DNA of 64,000 bases from Pseudoduganella guangdongensis (GTDB lineage Bacteria > Pseudomonadota > Gammaproteobacteria > Burkholderiales > Burkholderiaceae_D): positions 1-64,000 of the forward strand of contig NZ_WWCJ01000017.1 of NCBI RefSeq assembly GCF_009857475.1, in the 5' to 3' direction. Below are positions 28,512 to 39,847 of the stretch, one piece after another; position 1 is the stretch's first letter; every line of letters starts with the position of its first letter. The position numbers and the translations under genes were made by a program. The notes under the pieces were generated by a model. That model was not told the DNA's origin. It searched no databases and saw nothing but the letters and a program-made list of their open reading frames with translations.

Positions 28512-29024
28512 TTACGTGCGGTTAGGGAAAACGCCCTGCAGGGCGATCACGAAGTTGAGCACCAGGTAGGGCTGCATATTCTGGTGCGGCTGCGAACCGC
28601 CGGTGCTGGCCACCGTGGCGGGCGCCATCATGGTATTGGCCGCGCCGTTGAACATATCGCGCCCCAGCCGCCCCTTGCGGCCCAGCAGCGCGCCCGCCGG
28701 GTCGCCCGAGTTGGCGACGGCGATACTGGTTTTCATGGCATGCTGGTGGGCCGGCAGCTCGCTCTGGATCAGGGAGTGCGCCACCGCGCCGCCGGCCTGC
28801 CCCATGATCATCTCGCCGCCGAAACCGGCGTGCACCGGCACCCGGCCGCGCAGGTCGGGCAAGGCGAAGGTGGTCTGGCCGTTGCCGCCATAGGCCGTCC
28901 CCAGCAGGGAAAACAGGGCCTGGTTCTGATTGATTGGCAGCTGCTGGCCGTTGCAGAAGGCCCAGCCCTTGGGCGGGAAATTGAACGCGACGAGTTTGAT
29001 CTCGCCCAGGTAAGGCGTTGTCAT
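28512..29024 (-). CDS. phage tail collar domain (MdpB-like) protein 3
   Basis: 170 residues from the ATG at 29024; longer readings of the frame lack similarity and are not used. The motif is GEIKLVAFNFPPKGWAFCNG followed by NQALFSLLGTAYGGNGQTTFALPDLRGRVPVHAG, with QPYLVLNFVIALQGVFP at the end. It is the first of the three collar genes and lies 16 bp after a small DUF6916-like gene. No capsid, portal, terminase or tail-tube gene is nearby, so this is not a prophage. Confidence 0.9.
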   Translation of the reverse strand: MTTPYLGEIKLVAFNFPPKGWAFCNGQQLPINQNQALFSLLGTAYGGNGQTTFALPDLRGRVPVHAGFGGEMIMGQAGGAVAHSLIQSELPAHQHAMKTSIAVANSGDPAGALLGRKGRLGRDMFNGAANTMMAPATVASTGGSQPHQNMQPYLVLNFVIALQGVFPNRT

Positions 29025-29040
29025 ATCAGTTCCGGTGGGG

Positions 29041-29319
29041 TTAGTTATTGAATACGGCGTAGTACTGCATGCCGCCGGCGTTGCGCCCGGCGGGCACCAG
29101 GAAGATGGCGAGCGGCGCATCGCCTTCGCGCAGCAGTTCCACGGTCTGCTGTTCCAGTTCGGGCGCCCCCGGCCCCTGGAAAGTCAGGGCAAACGCTTGC
29201 GGATTGGGCGACGGCTGGACCTCGTCCAGCACCAGGCCCAGGCCCAGCTCCGGCGCGGCGCCGGCCACGGAAAACACGGCCCCGAGACGAGCCTGGAAGT
29301 AGCTTACATCTGTCGACAC
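29041..29319 (-). CDS. small DUF6916-like protein, first gene of the collar/TPS cluster
   Basis: 92 residues from a GTG with AGGA upstream. The single compact domain (DVSYFQARLGAVFSV, then FALTFQGPGAPELEQQTVELLREGD, APLAIFLVPAGRN, MQYYAVFNN) resembles the mature part of the Tat-exported protein encoded at 26520-26942 but has no signal peptide. It is a small beta-rich protein of unknown function that commonly accompanies tail-collar genes. The divergent gap to the histidine kinase gene (29320-29491) should hold the promoter for the whole 13.5-kb cluster. Confidence 0.65.
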   Translation of the reverse strand: MSTDVSYFQARLGAVFSVAGAAPELGLGLVLDEVQPSPNPQAFALTFQGPGAPELEQQTVELLREGDAPLAIFLVPAGRNAGGMQYYAVFNN

Positions 29320-29491
29320 GGCAATCCTGTAAAAATTCTACTTGTGAAAAACTTGCCATTGTACGATGAAAAATCCTTAATCTGTATTACAGTTTTGCAA
29401 CAATCAGGGAAAAAGGGCGTTGTAAAGCTTATACTTTCAACCAGTTAGCGACGCTTTCGGGCGCCCTCTTCCCTTCGTGCCGATTTAACAA

Positions 29492-31091
29492 ATGACCCGC
29501 TCGATTGCCGCCCGCTTGCTGCGCATCATCTTCGGCTGCTACTTCGTGGTGACGGTGGTGGTGACGGCCTTCCAGCTGACGGCCGAATACAAGCACACGC
29601 GCACCCGCGTCGAGCGCGAAATCGAGGCCATGCAGCACACCTTCGGCCCCGGTATCGCCGACGCCATGTGGCGCTTCAACGACGACATCATGCGCGGCAT
29701 CCTGGCCGGCATGAAGGAGCTGCCCATCGTGGTCGGCATCAAGGTGGTGGACGACCAGGGCAAGCTGGTGCGCGCCGTCGGCACCGTGCTGGACGAGCAG
29801 GGCAAGCATATGCAGGCCCAGGCCGACGGCCGCCTGGCGCCGCCGGTGCGCGAGGACGGCCTGTTCGGCGAGGTGTTCAGCCGCGAATTCCCGATCTCCT
29901 ACCCGCTGGAGAATGGCGCCCTGCAGCCGATCGGCAAATGGACCGTGTACTCCAACCGCCGCATCGTGGTCAGCCAGGTGCAGTACGGCTTTGTGCTGAT
30001 CCTGGTGAACTCGGTCATCAAGACCCTGGCGCTGTGGTTCATCTTCACGCTGGTGGTGCGCCACTTGCTGGGCAAGCCGCTGCGGCAACTGAGCGACTAC
30101 GTGGGCCAGCTGAATATCGATAACCTGGGCAGCACGCCGCTGCAGCTGCGCCACGGCGGCAATACGGAGCTGGACCTGTTGGCCAACAAGATCAACGAGA
30201 TGCGCGAGAACATCCTGGCCGGCCTGGCCGAAAAGGCCGTGCTGTACCAGGAGCTGGCGGCCCTGAACGAATCGCTGGAGCGGCGCGTGGAGGAACGCAC
30301 GCGCGCGGCGCGCCACGCGCAGGACGAGCTGGCGCGCAGCGAGCGGCTGGCGGCCCTGGGCTCGATGGTGGCCGGCATCGCGCATGAACTGAACACGCCG
30401 ATCGGCAACAGCCTGATTGCCGCCAGCACCCTGGGCGACAAGGTCAAAGCGCTGGGCGCCAGTTATGAGAGCGGCTTGCGGCGCTCGGACATGGCGAAAT
30501 TCCTGGAGGAGGCGGAAGGCGTCAGCGAGCTGATGACGCGCAATATCGAGCGCGCGGCGCGCCTGGTGTCGAGCTTCAAGCAGGTGGCGGTGGACCGCGC
30601 CAGCTCGCAGCGGCGCAAATTCGACCTGGGCACGGTGATCCAGGAAAACCTCAACACCCTGTCGCCGGTGCTGCGCAAAACGCCGTATGAAGTGGTGCTG
30701 GACATGGCGCCGCTGGTGGCCATGGACAGCTATCCCGGCCCGCTGGGCCAGGTGGTGGTGGCCCTGGTCGACAACGCGCTGCAGCATGCTTTCCACCAGC
30801 GCAACCATGGCAAGCTGTCGATCACGGTGCCGGTGCCGGAGGGCGACACGGCCGAGATCCTGATCCGCGACGACGGCGCCGGCATCGCCGCCAGCCATAT
30901 CAACCGCATTTTCGACCCCTTCTTCACCACCCGCATGAGCGAAGGCAGTTCAGGCCTGGGCCTGAACATCGTGCACAACATCGTCACCACGATTTTAGGC
31001 GGCAAGATCCACGTTGACAGCGTGCCGGGCGTGGGCACCACTTTCCGCATCACGATCCCGCTCGATGCGCCGATGCACCACGAGGAGCCGA

Positions 31092-31108
<17 letters not shown>
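29492..31108 (+). CDS. membrane sensor histidine kinase
   Basis: 538 residues: helix 1 (about 10-28), periplasmic region (30-165), helix 2 (about 168-190), HAMP and coiled coil (190-285), phospho-acceptor His298 in the variant H-box GIAHELNTPIGN, and a HATPase domain with N box (VDNALQHAFH), DDGAGIA and SSGLGLNIVHNIV. The HELNTPIGN form is typical of kinases that often lack an adjacent regulator, and none is encoded here. Its 3' end overlaps the YdeP-like gene on the other strand by 17 bp. A TATACT hexamer lies at 29430-29435 but no good -35 is seen. Confidence 0.92.
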
Positions 31109-33386
<2,278 letters not shown>

Positions 33387-33449
33387 GTGGTTCTCCGGCC
33401 AGTCTATACAAGCCCGGATGTTAACATAAACCCACTGCTGCGCCCTTCT

Positions 33450-33479
33450 TTGTCAGCGGGCAATAATTTGCTATATACT
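33450..33479 (+). promoter_or_regulatory. candidate sigma-70 promoter for the Cache-GGDEF gene
   Basis: TTGTCA (33450-33455) and TATACT (33474-33479) are separated by 18 bp in an AT-richer stretch, about 77 bp before the start codon at 33556. A TATATA at 33472-33477 gives a 16-bp spacer as an alternative. Confidence 0.45.
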
Positions 33480-33555
33480 TGCGCTGCGCCGTACACCCGC
33501 GCACTGTTCCCAACTGGCCAAACCCTCGCCTGCAGTCTCTCCGCTGGAGAAGGTT

Positions 33556-35226
33556 ATGCGCCGCATTCCGCCTTATCAAACATTCAAATTCAAGATCACG
33601 GCCCTGCTGGTGCTGATGGTCATGCTCGCCTCCGTGCTGGTGGGCGGCGCCTCGCTGGTCGTGGCCGAGCGCGAAATGCGCGCGGTGATCGGCAACCAGG
33701 AAATGGCGACCCTGGCCGGCGCCGCCGCCTACCTGGACCGCGACATCAGCTCCAAGCAGCAAGTGTTGCGCGTGCTGGCCGAAGGCTTGCAGGCGACGCC
33801 AGTGCCGCATGGCCAGGTGCAGGCCCAGCTCGAACAGCGCAGCGGCCTGCGTGATGAGTTCGCCAATGTTGCCGCGCTCGACCGCCACGGCCAGCTGATC
33901 GCCAACCTGCAGGACCGGCGCATGGTGGGCAAGCTGAATAGCCATGGCCGCCAGTTCTTCCGCGATACGCTGGCGGTGCGCGACAGCGTGGTGTCCGCCC
34001 CTTTCCGCAGCGTGCTGACGGGCCGCCCGGTGGTGGCGGTCACGCAACCGGTGCTGGGCGCGGCCGGCGCCATCGATTATGTGCTGGTCGGGACCATCGA
34101 CCTGCAGCGCCCCGCTTTCGCCGGCCAGTTGCAGGCCCTGCGCGGCCACGCGTCCGGCAAACTGTTCATCGTGGCGGCCGACGGCACCACGGTCTACCAT
34201 CCCGACCCCACGCGCCTGCTGGCGCGCGAGGCGCCCGGCTCGCTGGCCCATGCTGCCCTGTCCGGCCCGGATGGCTGGCGCGTCGACCTGCAGGACCAGG
34301 GCCGCGCCACCATGCTGGCGCACACGCGCCTGAAACGGGTGGACTGGACCATCGCCCTGGCCATGCCGCTGCAAGACGTGTTCGCCGGCATGGACGGCGT
34401 GCGCCTGCGCGCGCTGGGCACGGCCGCCCTCGCGGCGCTGCTGGCCGGCCTGCTCGGCTGGTGGCTGATGCGCGCCATGCTGGCGCCGCTGTACCAGTTG
34501 TACGGGCGCGTGCTCGCGCTCGGGCGCGCCGAGGGCGACGTGGAGCAATTCAATTCCGCCCGGCGCGACGAATTCGGCCAGCTCAGCCGCGCTTTCTACC
34601 AGGTCTCGCGCCAGCACCAGACGGCCGAACGCAACCTGCAGCGCCTGGCCACCACCGACCCGCTGACCGGCGCCCACAACCGCCGCATGTTCGATGAATT
34701 CTTCCCGCAGGCGCTCAAGCGCGCCATCCGCGCCGGCCAGCAGATCGGCCTGGCCGTGCTGGATATCGACCATTTCAAGGACATCAACGATAACCACGGC
34801 CACCAGGCCGGCGACGCAGTGCTGGTGCAGTTTGCCGATCGCCTGCGCCAGGCCGTACGCAGCACCGATACCGTGGCGCGCATCGCCGGCGACGAATTCG
34901 TGATCGTGTTCGAGCACCTGGACGCCGCGCACGACGTCAACCTGCTGGGAGAGAAAGTGGTGGCCGCCATGAAGGCGCCGTTCAACGTGAACGGCAAGGC
35001 GCTGGAAGTCACGGCCAGCATCGGCATCGCCCTCACCACCGAGCTGCCGGCCGATGTCGAGAAGGTGATGCTGGCGGCCGATCAGGCCCTGTATTGCGTG
35101 AAAGCGGCCGGCCGCAACGGCTTTGCCGTCAACTGCGTGGGCGCCGAGCGCATGCTGTCGGTGCGCGATTTCGGCGCCCCGGCCAAGGCCGACAAAAAGC
35201 CGACCTGGCCGTCCAGCCGGCTGTAG
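33556..35226 (+). CDS. membrane diguanylate cyclase with Cache sensor
   Basis: 556 residues, starting after GGAGAAGG. Helix 1 (about 15-35), double-Cache-type periplasmic sensor (40-285; DRDISSKQQVLRVLAEGLQ, FRDTLAVRDSVVSAPF, RLKRVDWTIALAMP), helix 2 (about 290-312), HAMP-like linker, and a C-terminal GGDEF domain (about 360-530). The signature is AGDEF (444-448), one of the variants usually still active in c-di-GMP synthesis. TDPLTGAHNRR and DIDHFKDINDNHGHQAGD are intact. The gene stands alone and converges on the chemoreceptor gene. Confidence 0.93.
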   Translation: MRRIPPYQTFKFKITALLVLMVMLASVLVGGASLVVAEREMRAVIGNQEMATLAGAAAYLDRDISSKQQVLRVLAEGLQATPVPHGQVQAQLEQRSGLRDEFANVAALDRHGQLIANLQDRRMVGKLNSHGRQFFRDTLAVRDSVVSAPFRSVLTGRPVVAVTQPVLGAAGAIDYVLVGTIDLQRPAFAGQLQALRGHASGKLFIVAADGTTVYHPDPTRLLAREAPGSLAHAALSGPDGWRVDLQDQGRATMLAHTRLKRVDWTIALAMPLQDVFAGMDGVRLRALGTAALAALLAGLLGWWLMRAMLAPLYQLYGRVLALGRAEGDVEQFNSARRDEFGQLSRAFYQVSRQHQTAERNLQRLATTDPLTGAHNRRMFDEFFPQALKRAIRAGQQIGLAVLDIDHFKDINDNHGHQAGDAVLVQFADRLRQAVRSTDTVARIAGDEFVIVFEHLDAAHDVNLLGEKVVAAMKAPFNVNGKALEVTASIGIALTTELPADVEKVMLAADQALYCVKAAGRNGFAVNCVGAERMLSVRDFGAPAKADKKPTWPSSRL

Positions 35227-35245
35227 GGCCGGCCGCGCGCTGCCG

Positions 35246-37240
35246 CTAACCGCGCAGCGCCAGCGTACGGCGCGCCGTGGCGCCTGCCGCCGCCGGGCCG
35301 GACCCCGTCTCGCTCTGCGCCAGGCGGAACTCGCCGACCAGCGCCACCAGCGTGGCGGCCTGCTCCTGCAGGCTCTCCGCCGCCGCCGCCGCTTGCTCCA
35401 CCAGCGCGGCGTTCTGCTGCGTCACCCCGTCCATCTGGCCAATGGCCTCGTTGACCTGGCCGATGCCGTGGCTCTGCTCACCGCTGGCCGCGCTGATCTC
35501 GCTCACGATATCGGTCACGCGGCGCACGCTGGACACCACTTCCTCCATGGTGCTGCCAGCCTGCGCCACCAGCGCGCTGCCCGCCTCCACCTGGTTCACC
35601 GAGTTGCCGATCAATTCCTTGATCTCCTTGGCCGCCGCCGCGCTGCGCTGGGCCAGGTTGCGCACCTCGCTCGCCACCACCGCGAAACCGCGCCCCTGCT
35701 CGCCGGCGCGCGCCGCCTCCACCGCCGCGTTCAGGGCCAGGATATTGGTCTGGAACGCGATGCCGTCGATGACGGAAATAATGTCCACCACCTTGCGCGA
35801 GGACTCATTGATCGAGGCCATGGTGTCGACCACCTGCGCCACCACTTCGCCGCCGCGCGACGCGACTTCCGATGCGCGCGCCGCCATCTGGTTGGCCTGG
35901 CGCGCATTGTCGGCGTTCTGCTTCACGGTGCTGGTCAGCTCCTCCATGGTGGCCGCCGTTTCTTCCAGCGCGCTGGCCTGCTGCTCGGTGCGCGCCGACA
36001 GGTCGGAATTGCCCTCGCGGATTTCCTTGCTGGCCACGGCCACGCTGTCGGACGACTCGCGCACCCGCGCCAGCACCGAGTGGATCTTGCCGACGAAGGT
36101 ATTGAAGCCGCTGCCGATCACCGCCAGTTCGTCGTTGCCGCGCACCTCCAGACGCGCGCTCAGGTCGGCATTGCCGCTGGCCAGGCCGGACATGGCCGTG
36201 CCCAGTTCGCGCAGCGGCTGCGTCAGGCGGAACACCACCGCCACCAGGATGAAGCCGGTGGCCACTGCGCACAGCAAGGACACCAGCAAGGTGTAGGTCA
36301 GCAGCTCGCGCGCCGAGGCCGTGGCCACTGCGCGCGGGAAGCTCATTTTCACCGCCCACGGCGCAATATCCGGATGCAGCACCAGCGGCTGGATCAGGTG
36401 CGCCATGCCCTGCTTGTCCTCGTACTCATAAGGCTTGCCGTTGCGGATGCTGTCCAGACCCTCCTTGGGAATATCCTCGGCCGGCTTGCCCACCAGCGCC
36501 TCGGCCGGATTGCTGGCGTACAGGCCGCCATTCGACACCAGCGACAGGCGGCCGCCCTCGATCGACTTCATCTCTTTCAGGATTTCGCCCAGCTTGGTCA
36601 GCATGAAGTCGGCGCTGGCCGTGCCCTGGAACTGGCCGTCGATCATGATCGGCGCCACCAGGGATGCCATCAGCACGTCCTTGCCGCCGACCGGATAGGC
36701 ATACGGCTCGGTGAAGAAGACCTTGCCGGTCTTCTTGGGAATGTCGTACCAGTCGTTGGCGCCCGGCTTGGGGTCGAACACGATCGGCTCGATATTCACG
36801 CCGCCGCCCGCCGCGCGGGTGTAGTACGGCATATAGCGGCCGGTGTCGTCGTATTCCGGCTTTTTGCCGGCGTAGTCGGCATCCTTGCCATCCAGCGCAT
36901 TCGGCTCCCAGGTCACGGCGGCGCCGATCAGGTCGTCGGAGCTGAACAAGGCGGCCTTGGTGATCTCGCCGGTCTGCTCGCGCGAGACCGGCAGCTTGGC
37001 GCCGCGCGTCGCGCGCTGCGAGGCGCCCAGCTGGATGATGGTGGCCAGGTTGCGGCCAATGCGCGACTGCAGCGCCGACGCGGCGGCGGCGGCCTGGGTA
37101 CGCGCCAGGTCCATGGCATCCTTCTCCGCCGTGCGGCTACTCTTAATGCCGGTCACCGTGGCGGTGACGGCCAGGCTGATGATCACCAGCAGCGTGGCTG
37201 CAATGCAGATCTTCGCATTCAGCGATAATTTAGACAGCAT
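35246..37240 (-). CDS. methyl-accepting chemotaxis protein with Cache sensor
   Basis: 664 residues. Helix 1 (about 12-32), large periplasmic Cache domain (35-300; [57 protein letters not shown]), helix 2 (about 308-330), HAMP, and a long cytoplasmic signalling coiled coil with the hairpin tip [25 protein letters not shown]. There is no C-terminal CheR-docking pentapeptide. It starts 10 bp after the TorF-type porin gene, so the two are one operon; a porin and a chemoreceptor for the same compound is plausible but inferred. Confidence 0.93.
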   Translation of the reverse strand: MLSKLSLNAKICIAATLLVIISLAVTATVTGIKSSRTAEKDAMDLARTQAAAAASALQSRIGRNLATIIQLGASQRATRGAKLPVSREQTGEITKAALFSSDDLIGAAVTWEPNALDGKDADYAGKKPEYDDTGRYMPYYTRAAGGGVNIEPIVFDPKPGANDWYDIPKKTGKVFFTEPYAYPVGGKDVLMASLVAPIMIDGQFQGTASADFMLTKLGEILKEMKSIEGGRLSLVSNGGLYASNPAEALVGKPAEDIPKEGLDSIRNGKPYEYEDKQGMAHLIQPLVLHPDIAPWAVKMSFPRAVATASARELLTYTLLVSLLCAVATGFILVAVVFRLTQPLRELGTAMSGLASGNADLSARLEVRGNDELAVIGSGFNTFVGKIHSVLARVRESSDSVAVASKEIREGNSDLSARTEQQASALEETAATMEELTSTVKQNADNARQANQMAARASEVASRGGEVVAQVVDTMASINESSRKVVDIISVIDGIAFQTNILALNAAVEAARAGEQGRGFAVVASEVRNLAQRSAAAAKEIKELIGNSVNQVEAGSALVAQAGSTMEEVVSSVRRVTDIVSEISAASGEQSHGIGQVNEAIGQMDGVTQQNAALVEQAAAAAESLQEQAATLVALVGEFRLAQSETGSGPAAAGATARRTLALRG

Positions 37241-37250
37241 GCGGCGCTCC

Positions 37251-38015
37251 TCAGAAAGTCTTGGCGATGGTGACTACCAACGTAGCCTTCTCGGTGTTCG
37301 AGTAGGCCAGCCGGCCGGCGGCATCCGGCACACCGTTGGTGTATTCGCGGTAGGCGCTGGTGGCGCCCCAGCCGCGCGTGACGGCGCCGGCGACCGTCCA
37401 GCCGCCCTCGAACGCTTTGGTCACGCCGACCTTGGCATCGCGCCAGTCCCAGATCTCGTTGCCGGCGCCGCCCACGCGCGCATCGCCGGCATGCAGGTTG
37501 AGCGTATAGCCGGCGCCCAGGTCGTGGTTCATGCCCACGTCCAGGTAGCCGGTGCCGCGACCGTGCGTAATGCCGAAGAAGTGCGGGCTCACCGTATAGT
37601 TGTACTTGGCGTAGAAAGCCTTGTAGGTCAGGCCCAGCGACAGCTCGGTGTAGTTGAAGGTGGAGTCGGTCGAGCTGACCTTGGCGCCCGGGTACAGGTA
37701 CTGGTACAGGATGATGCTGTAGCCCAGGTCGCCGGCGGTGGCGGAATAGCCTGCGTACAGGTCCCATTCCAGCTTGGCCTTTTCCACGAATTTGTCGCTG
37801 ACGTTGGAGGCCCAGGTGCCGGCGATAAAGCCGCGCGGGTGGACATAGTCGGCGCCGACCTGCAGCGCCGGCTTGTCCCAGGTTTGACGGATGCCGCGCG
37901 ACACGTATTGGCTGGCAAAGGTCACCGTGGTGGTCAGGGAGGGGCCGGCCGCTGGCGCATCTTGCGCCTGGACCGATGCGGAAGCCAGCAAAGCCAGCCA
38001 GGTGAAGCGTTTCAT
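37251..38015 (-). CDS. TorF-family putative porin (TIGR02001)
   Basis: 254 residues with a signal peptide ending about SVQAQ. The family start is clear ([30 protein letters not shown], in pieces) and the rest reads as an antiparallel beta-barrel with a C-terminal aromatic strand ([11 protein letters not shown]). Members are outer membrane proteins of unknown substrate. It is the first gene of an operon with the chemoreceptor. The 95-bp upstream gap carries three alternating GCAATA-type half-sites (see regulatory entry). Confidence 0.88.
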   Translation of the reverse strand: MKRFTWLALLASASVQAQDAPAAGPSLTTTVTFASQYVSRGIRQTWDKPALQVGADYVHPRGFIAGTWASNVSDKFVEKAKLEWDLYAGYSATAGDLGYSIILYQYLYPGAKVSSTDSTFNYTELSLGLTYKAFYAKYNYTVSPHFFGITHGRGTGYLDVGMNHDLGAGYTLNLHAGDARVGGAGNEIWDWRDAKVGVTKAFEGGWTVAGAVTRGWGATSAYREYTNGVPDAAGRLAYSNTEKATLVVTIAKTF

Positions 38016-38049
38016 GGGTCCCTCACTTTCATGTCAGATGGTACACAAA

Positions 38050-38085
38050 AGCAATAGTAGTTGCTATTTCATTCCCTCATAGCAA
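38050..38085. promoter_or_regulatory. alternating GCAATA half-sites upstream of the porin gene
   Basis: AGCAA (38050-38054) and TTGCT (38061-38065) form an inverted pair, and TTGCTAT (38061-38067) pairs with ATAGCAA (38079-38085). The three half-sites lie 35-70 bp upstream of the porin start codon on the minus strand, a likely place for a regulator to bind. The regulator is unknown. Confidence 0.35.
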
Positions 38086-38111
38086 TACCTGACTGAATCG
38101 TTGCGGTAAAA

Positions 38112-39119
38112 CTACGCTGCCACCGCCTTACGCGCCTGCTTCACACGGTACATGGCCTGGTCTGCCAATTCCATTAACTGGGTCATGTCGCGCCCATCGT
38201 CGGGACTGAGCGCGTAGCCGATGCTGGCCCCCAGGCGCAGGGGCCTTCCTTCGAATTCAAATGGCGCGCTGATGGCGCCGGCCAAGGTGCTGCATTTCTT
38301 GCCGACGCCGTCGCGGTCGACGGCGCCGCACAGCAGGATGCCGAACTCGTCACCGCCCAGGCGGGCGGCCAGGTCTTCCTGGCGCAGCTCGCGCGCGATG
38401 CGCTCGGCCACCTGGCAGATGGCGGCATCGCCGGCGCGGTGGCCAAGCGTGTCGTTGATGGCTTTCAGGCCATCCATATCGACATTCACCACAGCCACGC
38501 TACCACAGCCACGGTTGGCCTGCGACAATTGTTGTCGCAGGCGGTCATAGAACAGCGCACGGTTGGCCAGGCTGGTCAGGGCGTCGTGGGTGGCGCGGTA
38601 ATACAGGTCGCTCGATTCGTATTGCACGGCGTGGTAGATGGCGGCGCCGATCAGCTCGGACAGCAGGCCCAGGATCTGCGCCTGCTCCTGGCCGAAGGCG
38701 TTGGGCTGCGGCGCGCCCACCTTCAGCACGCCCACGCTCTGCCCTTCGTGGCGCAAGGGCACCACCAGCATGGAGCGCAGGCCCACTTTGCGGCAGGCTT
38801 CGCGGTCCACGCGCGGGTCGGTTTCGCTGTCGTCGCAGCGCAGGATGGCGTCTTGCGCCACGCACAGGCCGGACAGGCTGCCGTTGCGGCGCAGGCGCAG
38901 GCCGAGCGAAGCCTCGGCCAGGCCGGCGGTGGCGCGGTAGACCATGTCCTCGCCTTCCGCCAGTTCGACGATGGCGGCATTGGCGCCGCACAGGGCGCCG
39001 GCGCGCTGGCAGACCAGCTGCATCACGCCGCCCAGGTCCAGGCCCTGGCGGGCAATGTCAGTCTGCAGGTTGATAATGTCCAGCAATACTGCCGGGTTCA
39101 GGTCCAGCCCATTCATCAT
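38112..39119 (-). CDS. GAF-GGDEF diguanylate cyclase
   Basis: 335 residues from the ATG at 39119 (a GTG at 39140 is in frame). A GAF domain (about 10-150; ANAAIVELAEGEDMVYRATAGLA, RSMLVVPLRHEGQSVGVLKVGA) is followed by a GGDEF domain with an intact GGDEF at 255-259 and ATHDALTSLANRALF and VDMDGLKAINDTLGHRAGD. It is cytoplasmic and should make c-di-GMP in response to a small ligand or partner of the GAF domain. It is a single gene. Three TGTGAG direct repeats sit immediately upstream of the start. Confidence 0.93.
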   Translation of the reverse strand: MMNGLDLNPAVLLDIINLQTDIARQGLDLGGVMQLVCQRAGALCGANAAIVELAEGEDMVYRATAGLAEASLGLRLRRNGSLSGLCVAQDAILRCDDSETDPRVDREACRKVGLRSMLVVPLRHEGQSVGVLKVGAPQPNAFGQEQAQILGLLSELIGAAIYHAVQYESSDLYYRATHDALTSLANRALFYDRLRQQLSQANRGCGSVAVVNVDMDGLKAINDTLGHRAGDAAICQVAERIARELRQEDLAARLGGDEFGILLCGAVDRDGVGKKCSTLAGAISAPFEFEGRPLRLGASIGYALSPDDGRDMTQLMELADQAMYRVKQARKAVAA

Positions 39120-39126
39120 GCCGCCG

Positions 39127-39151
39127 CTCACAAATCTCACACAATCTCACA
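39127..39151 (-). promoter_or_regulatory. three TGTGAG direct repeats ahead of the GAF-GGDEF start
   Basis: CTCACA on the plus strand (TGTGAG on the coding strand) starts at 39127, 39136 and 39146, i.e. every 9-10 bp, about one helical turn. The repeats end 8 bp before the start codon, so a protein bound there would cover the ribosome binding region or promoter. Confidence 0.4.
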
Positions 39152-39212
39152 GATTCCAGTGTGACCGATTTGTGAACGAATGGCAACTTCCCCGCGCTGC
39201 CCGGCTGCGTAT

Positions 39213-39824
39213 TTAGCTGGCCGTGTCGTATTTCACGGTGCAGCCATAGGGTTGGGTGACCGGCTTGCTGACGGGCTTACCCGCCGCCAGCTCGTCCAGC
39301 GCCTGGATCACATAGTTGGTCGCGCCGGGAATATCGTCCGCATTCGAGCTTGGCTTGCTGTCGATCGCGCCGGCATACACCAGCTTGCCCGCCGGATCGA
39401 TCACATACATATGCGGCGTGGTGCGGGCACCGTAGGAACGACCAATGCCGCCCTTGTCCAGCACCAGGTTGCTGATCACGGCCTTCTGCTCTTTGGTCCA
39501 GGCGCCGAGGCTGGCGGCGGTTTTCGGATCGCCCGCCGCGCCCGAGGTATTCAGGCTGACCCAGGCCGCGCCTTTGGCGGCAGCATGCTTTTGGGTGGCC
39601 TGCATATTGCCGCTCTTGTAGTGCTTTTTCACGAACGGGCAGTCGGGGTTGACCCACTCCAGCACCACGTATTTGCCTTTGAAGTCGGCCAGCGCGACTT
39701 GCTTGCCGGCGGTGTCGGTGCCGCTGAATGCGGGCGCGGCCTGGCCGATCTGCACTTGCGCCAGGGCCGCGCCGCTGGCGGCGAAACCGATTGCCAGTAC
39801 TGCACTCAATGCCAGTTGTTTCAT
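39213..39824 (-). CDS. periplasmic thioredoxin-like redoxin (AhpC/TSA-type)
   Basis: 203 residues from the ATG at 39824, which has a strong AAGGAGGTGG upstream. Signal peptide ending about AALAQ, then a redoxin fold: IGQAAPAFSGTDTAGKQVALADFKGKYVVLEWVNPDCPFVKKHY, in pieces, with a single active-site Cys in place of the CxxC of a classical thioredoxin, and a further Cys near the C-terminus (YGCTVKY). The cis-proline region TPHMYVIDPAGKLVYAGAID is intact. It is probably a periplasmic peroxidase- or thiol-type protein. It follows the DsbD-like gene by 23 bp, and DsbD-type proteins supply electrons to periplasmic thiol proteins, so the two likely work together. Confidence 0.88.
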   Translation of the reverse strand: MKQLALSAVLAIGFAASGAALAQVQIGQAAPAFSGTDTAGKQVALADFKGKYVVLEWVNPDCPFVKKHYKSGNMQATQKHAAAKGAAWVSLNTSGAAGDPKTAASLGAWTKEQKAVISNLVLDKGGIGRSYGARTTPHMYVIDPAGKLVYAGAIDSKPSSNADDIPGATNYVIQALDELAAGKPVSKPVTQPYGCTVKYDTAS

Positions 39825-39847
39825 AACCACCTCCTTGGGAAGAAAGA

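Noticed and set aside
27430-29024. Prophage remnant, suggested by three tail-collar genes
   Set aside because: No integrase, capsid, portal, terminase, tail-tube, holin or lysis genes and no att-like repeats. Non-phage collar proteins are common.
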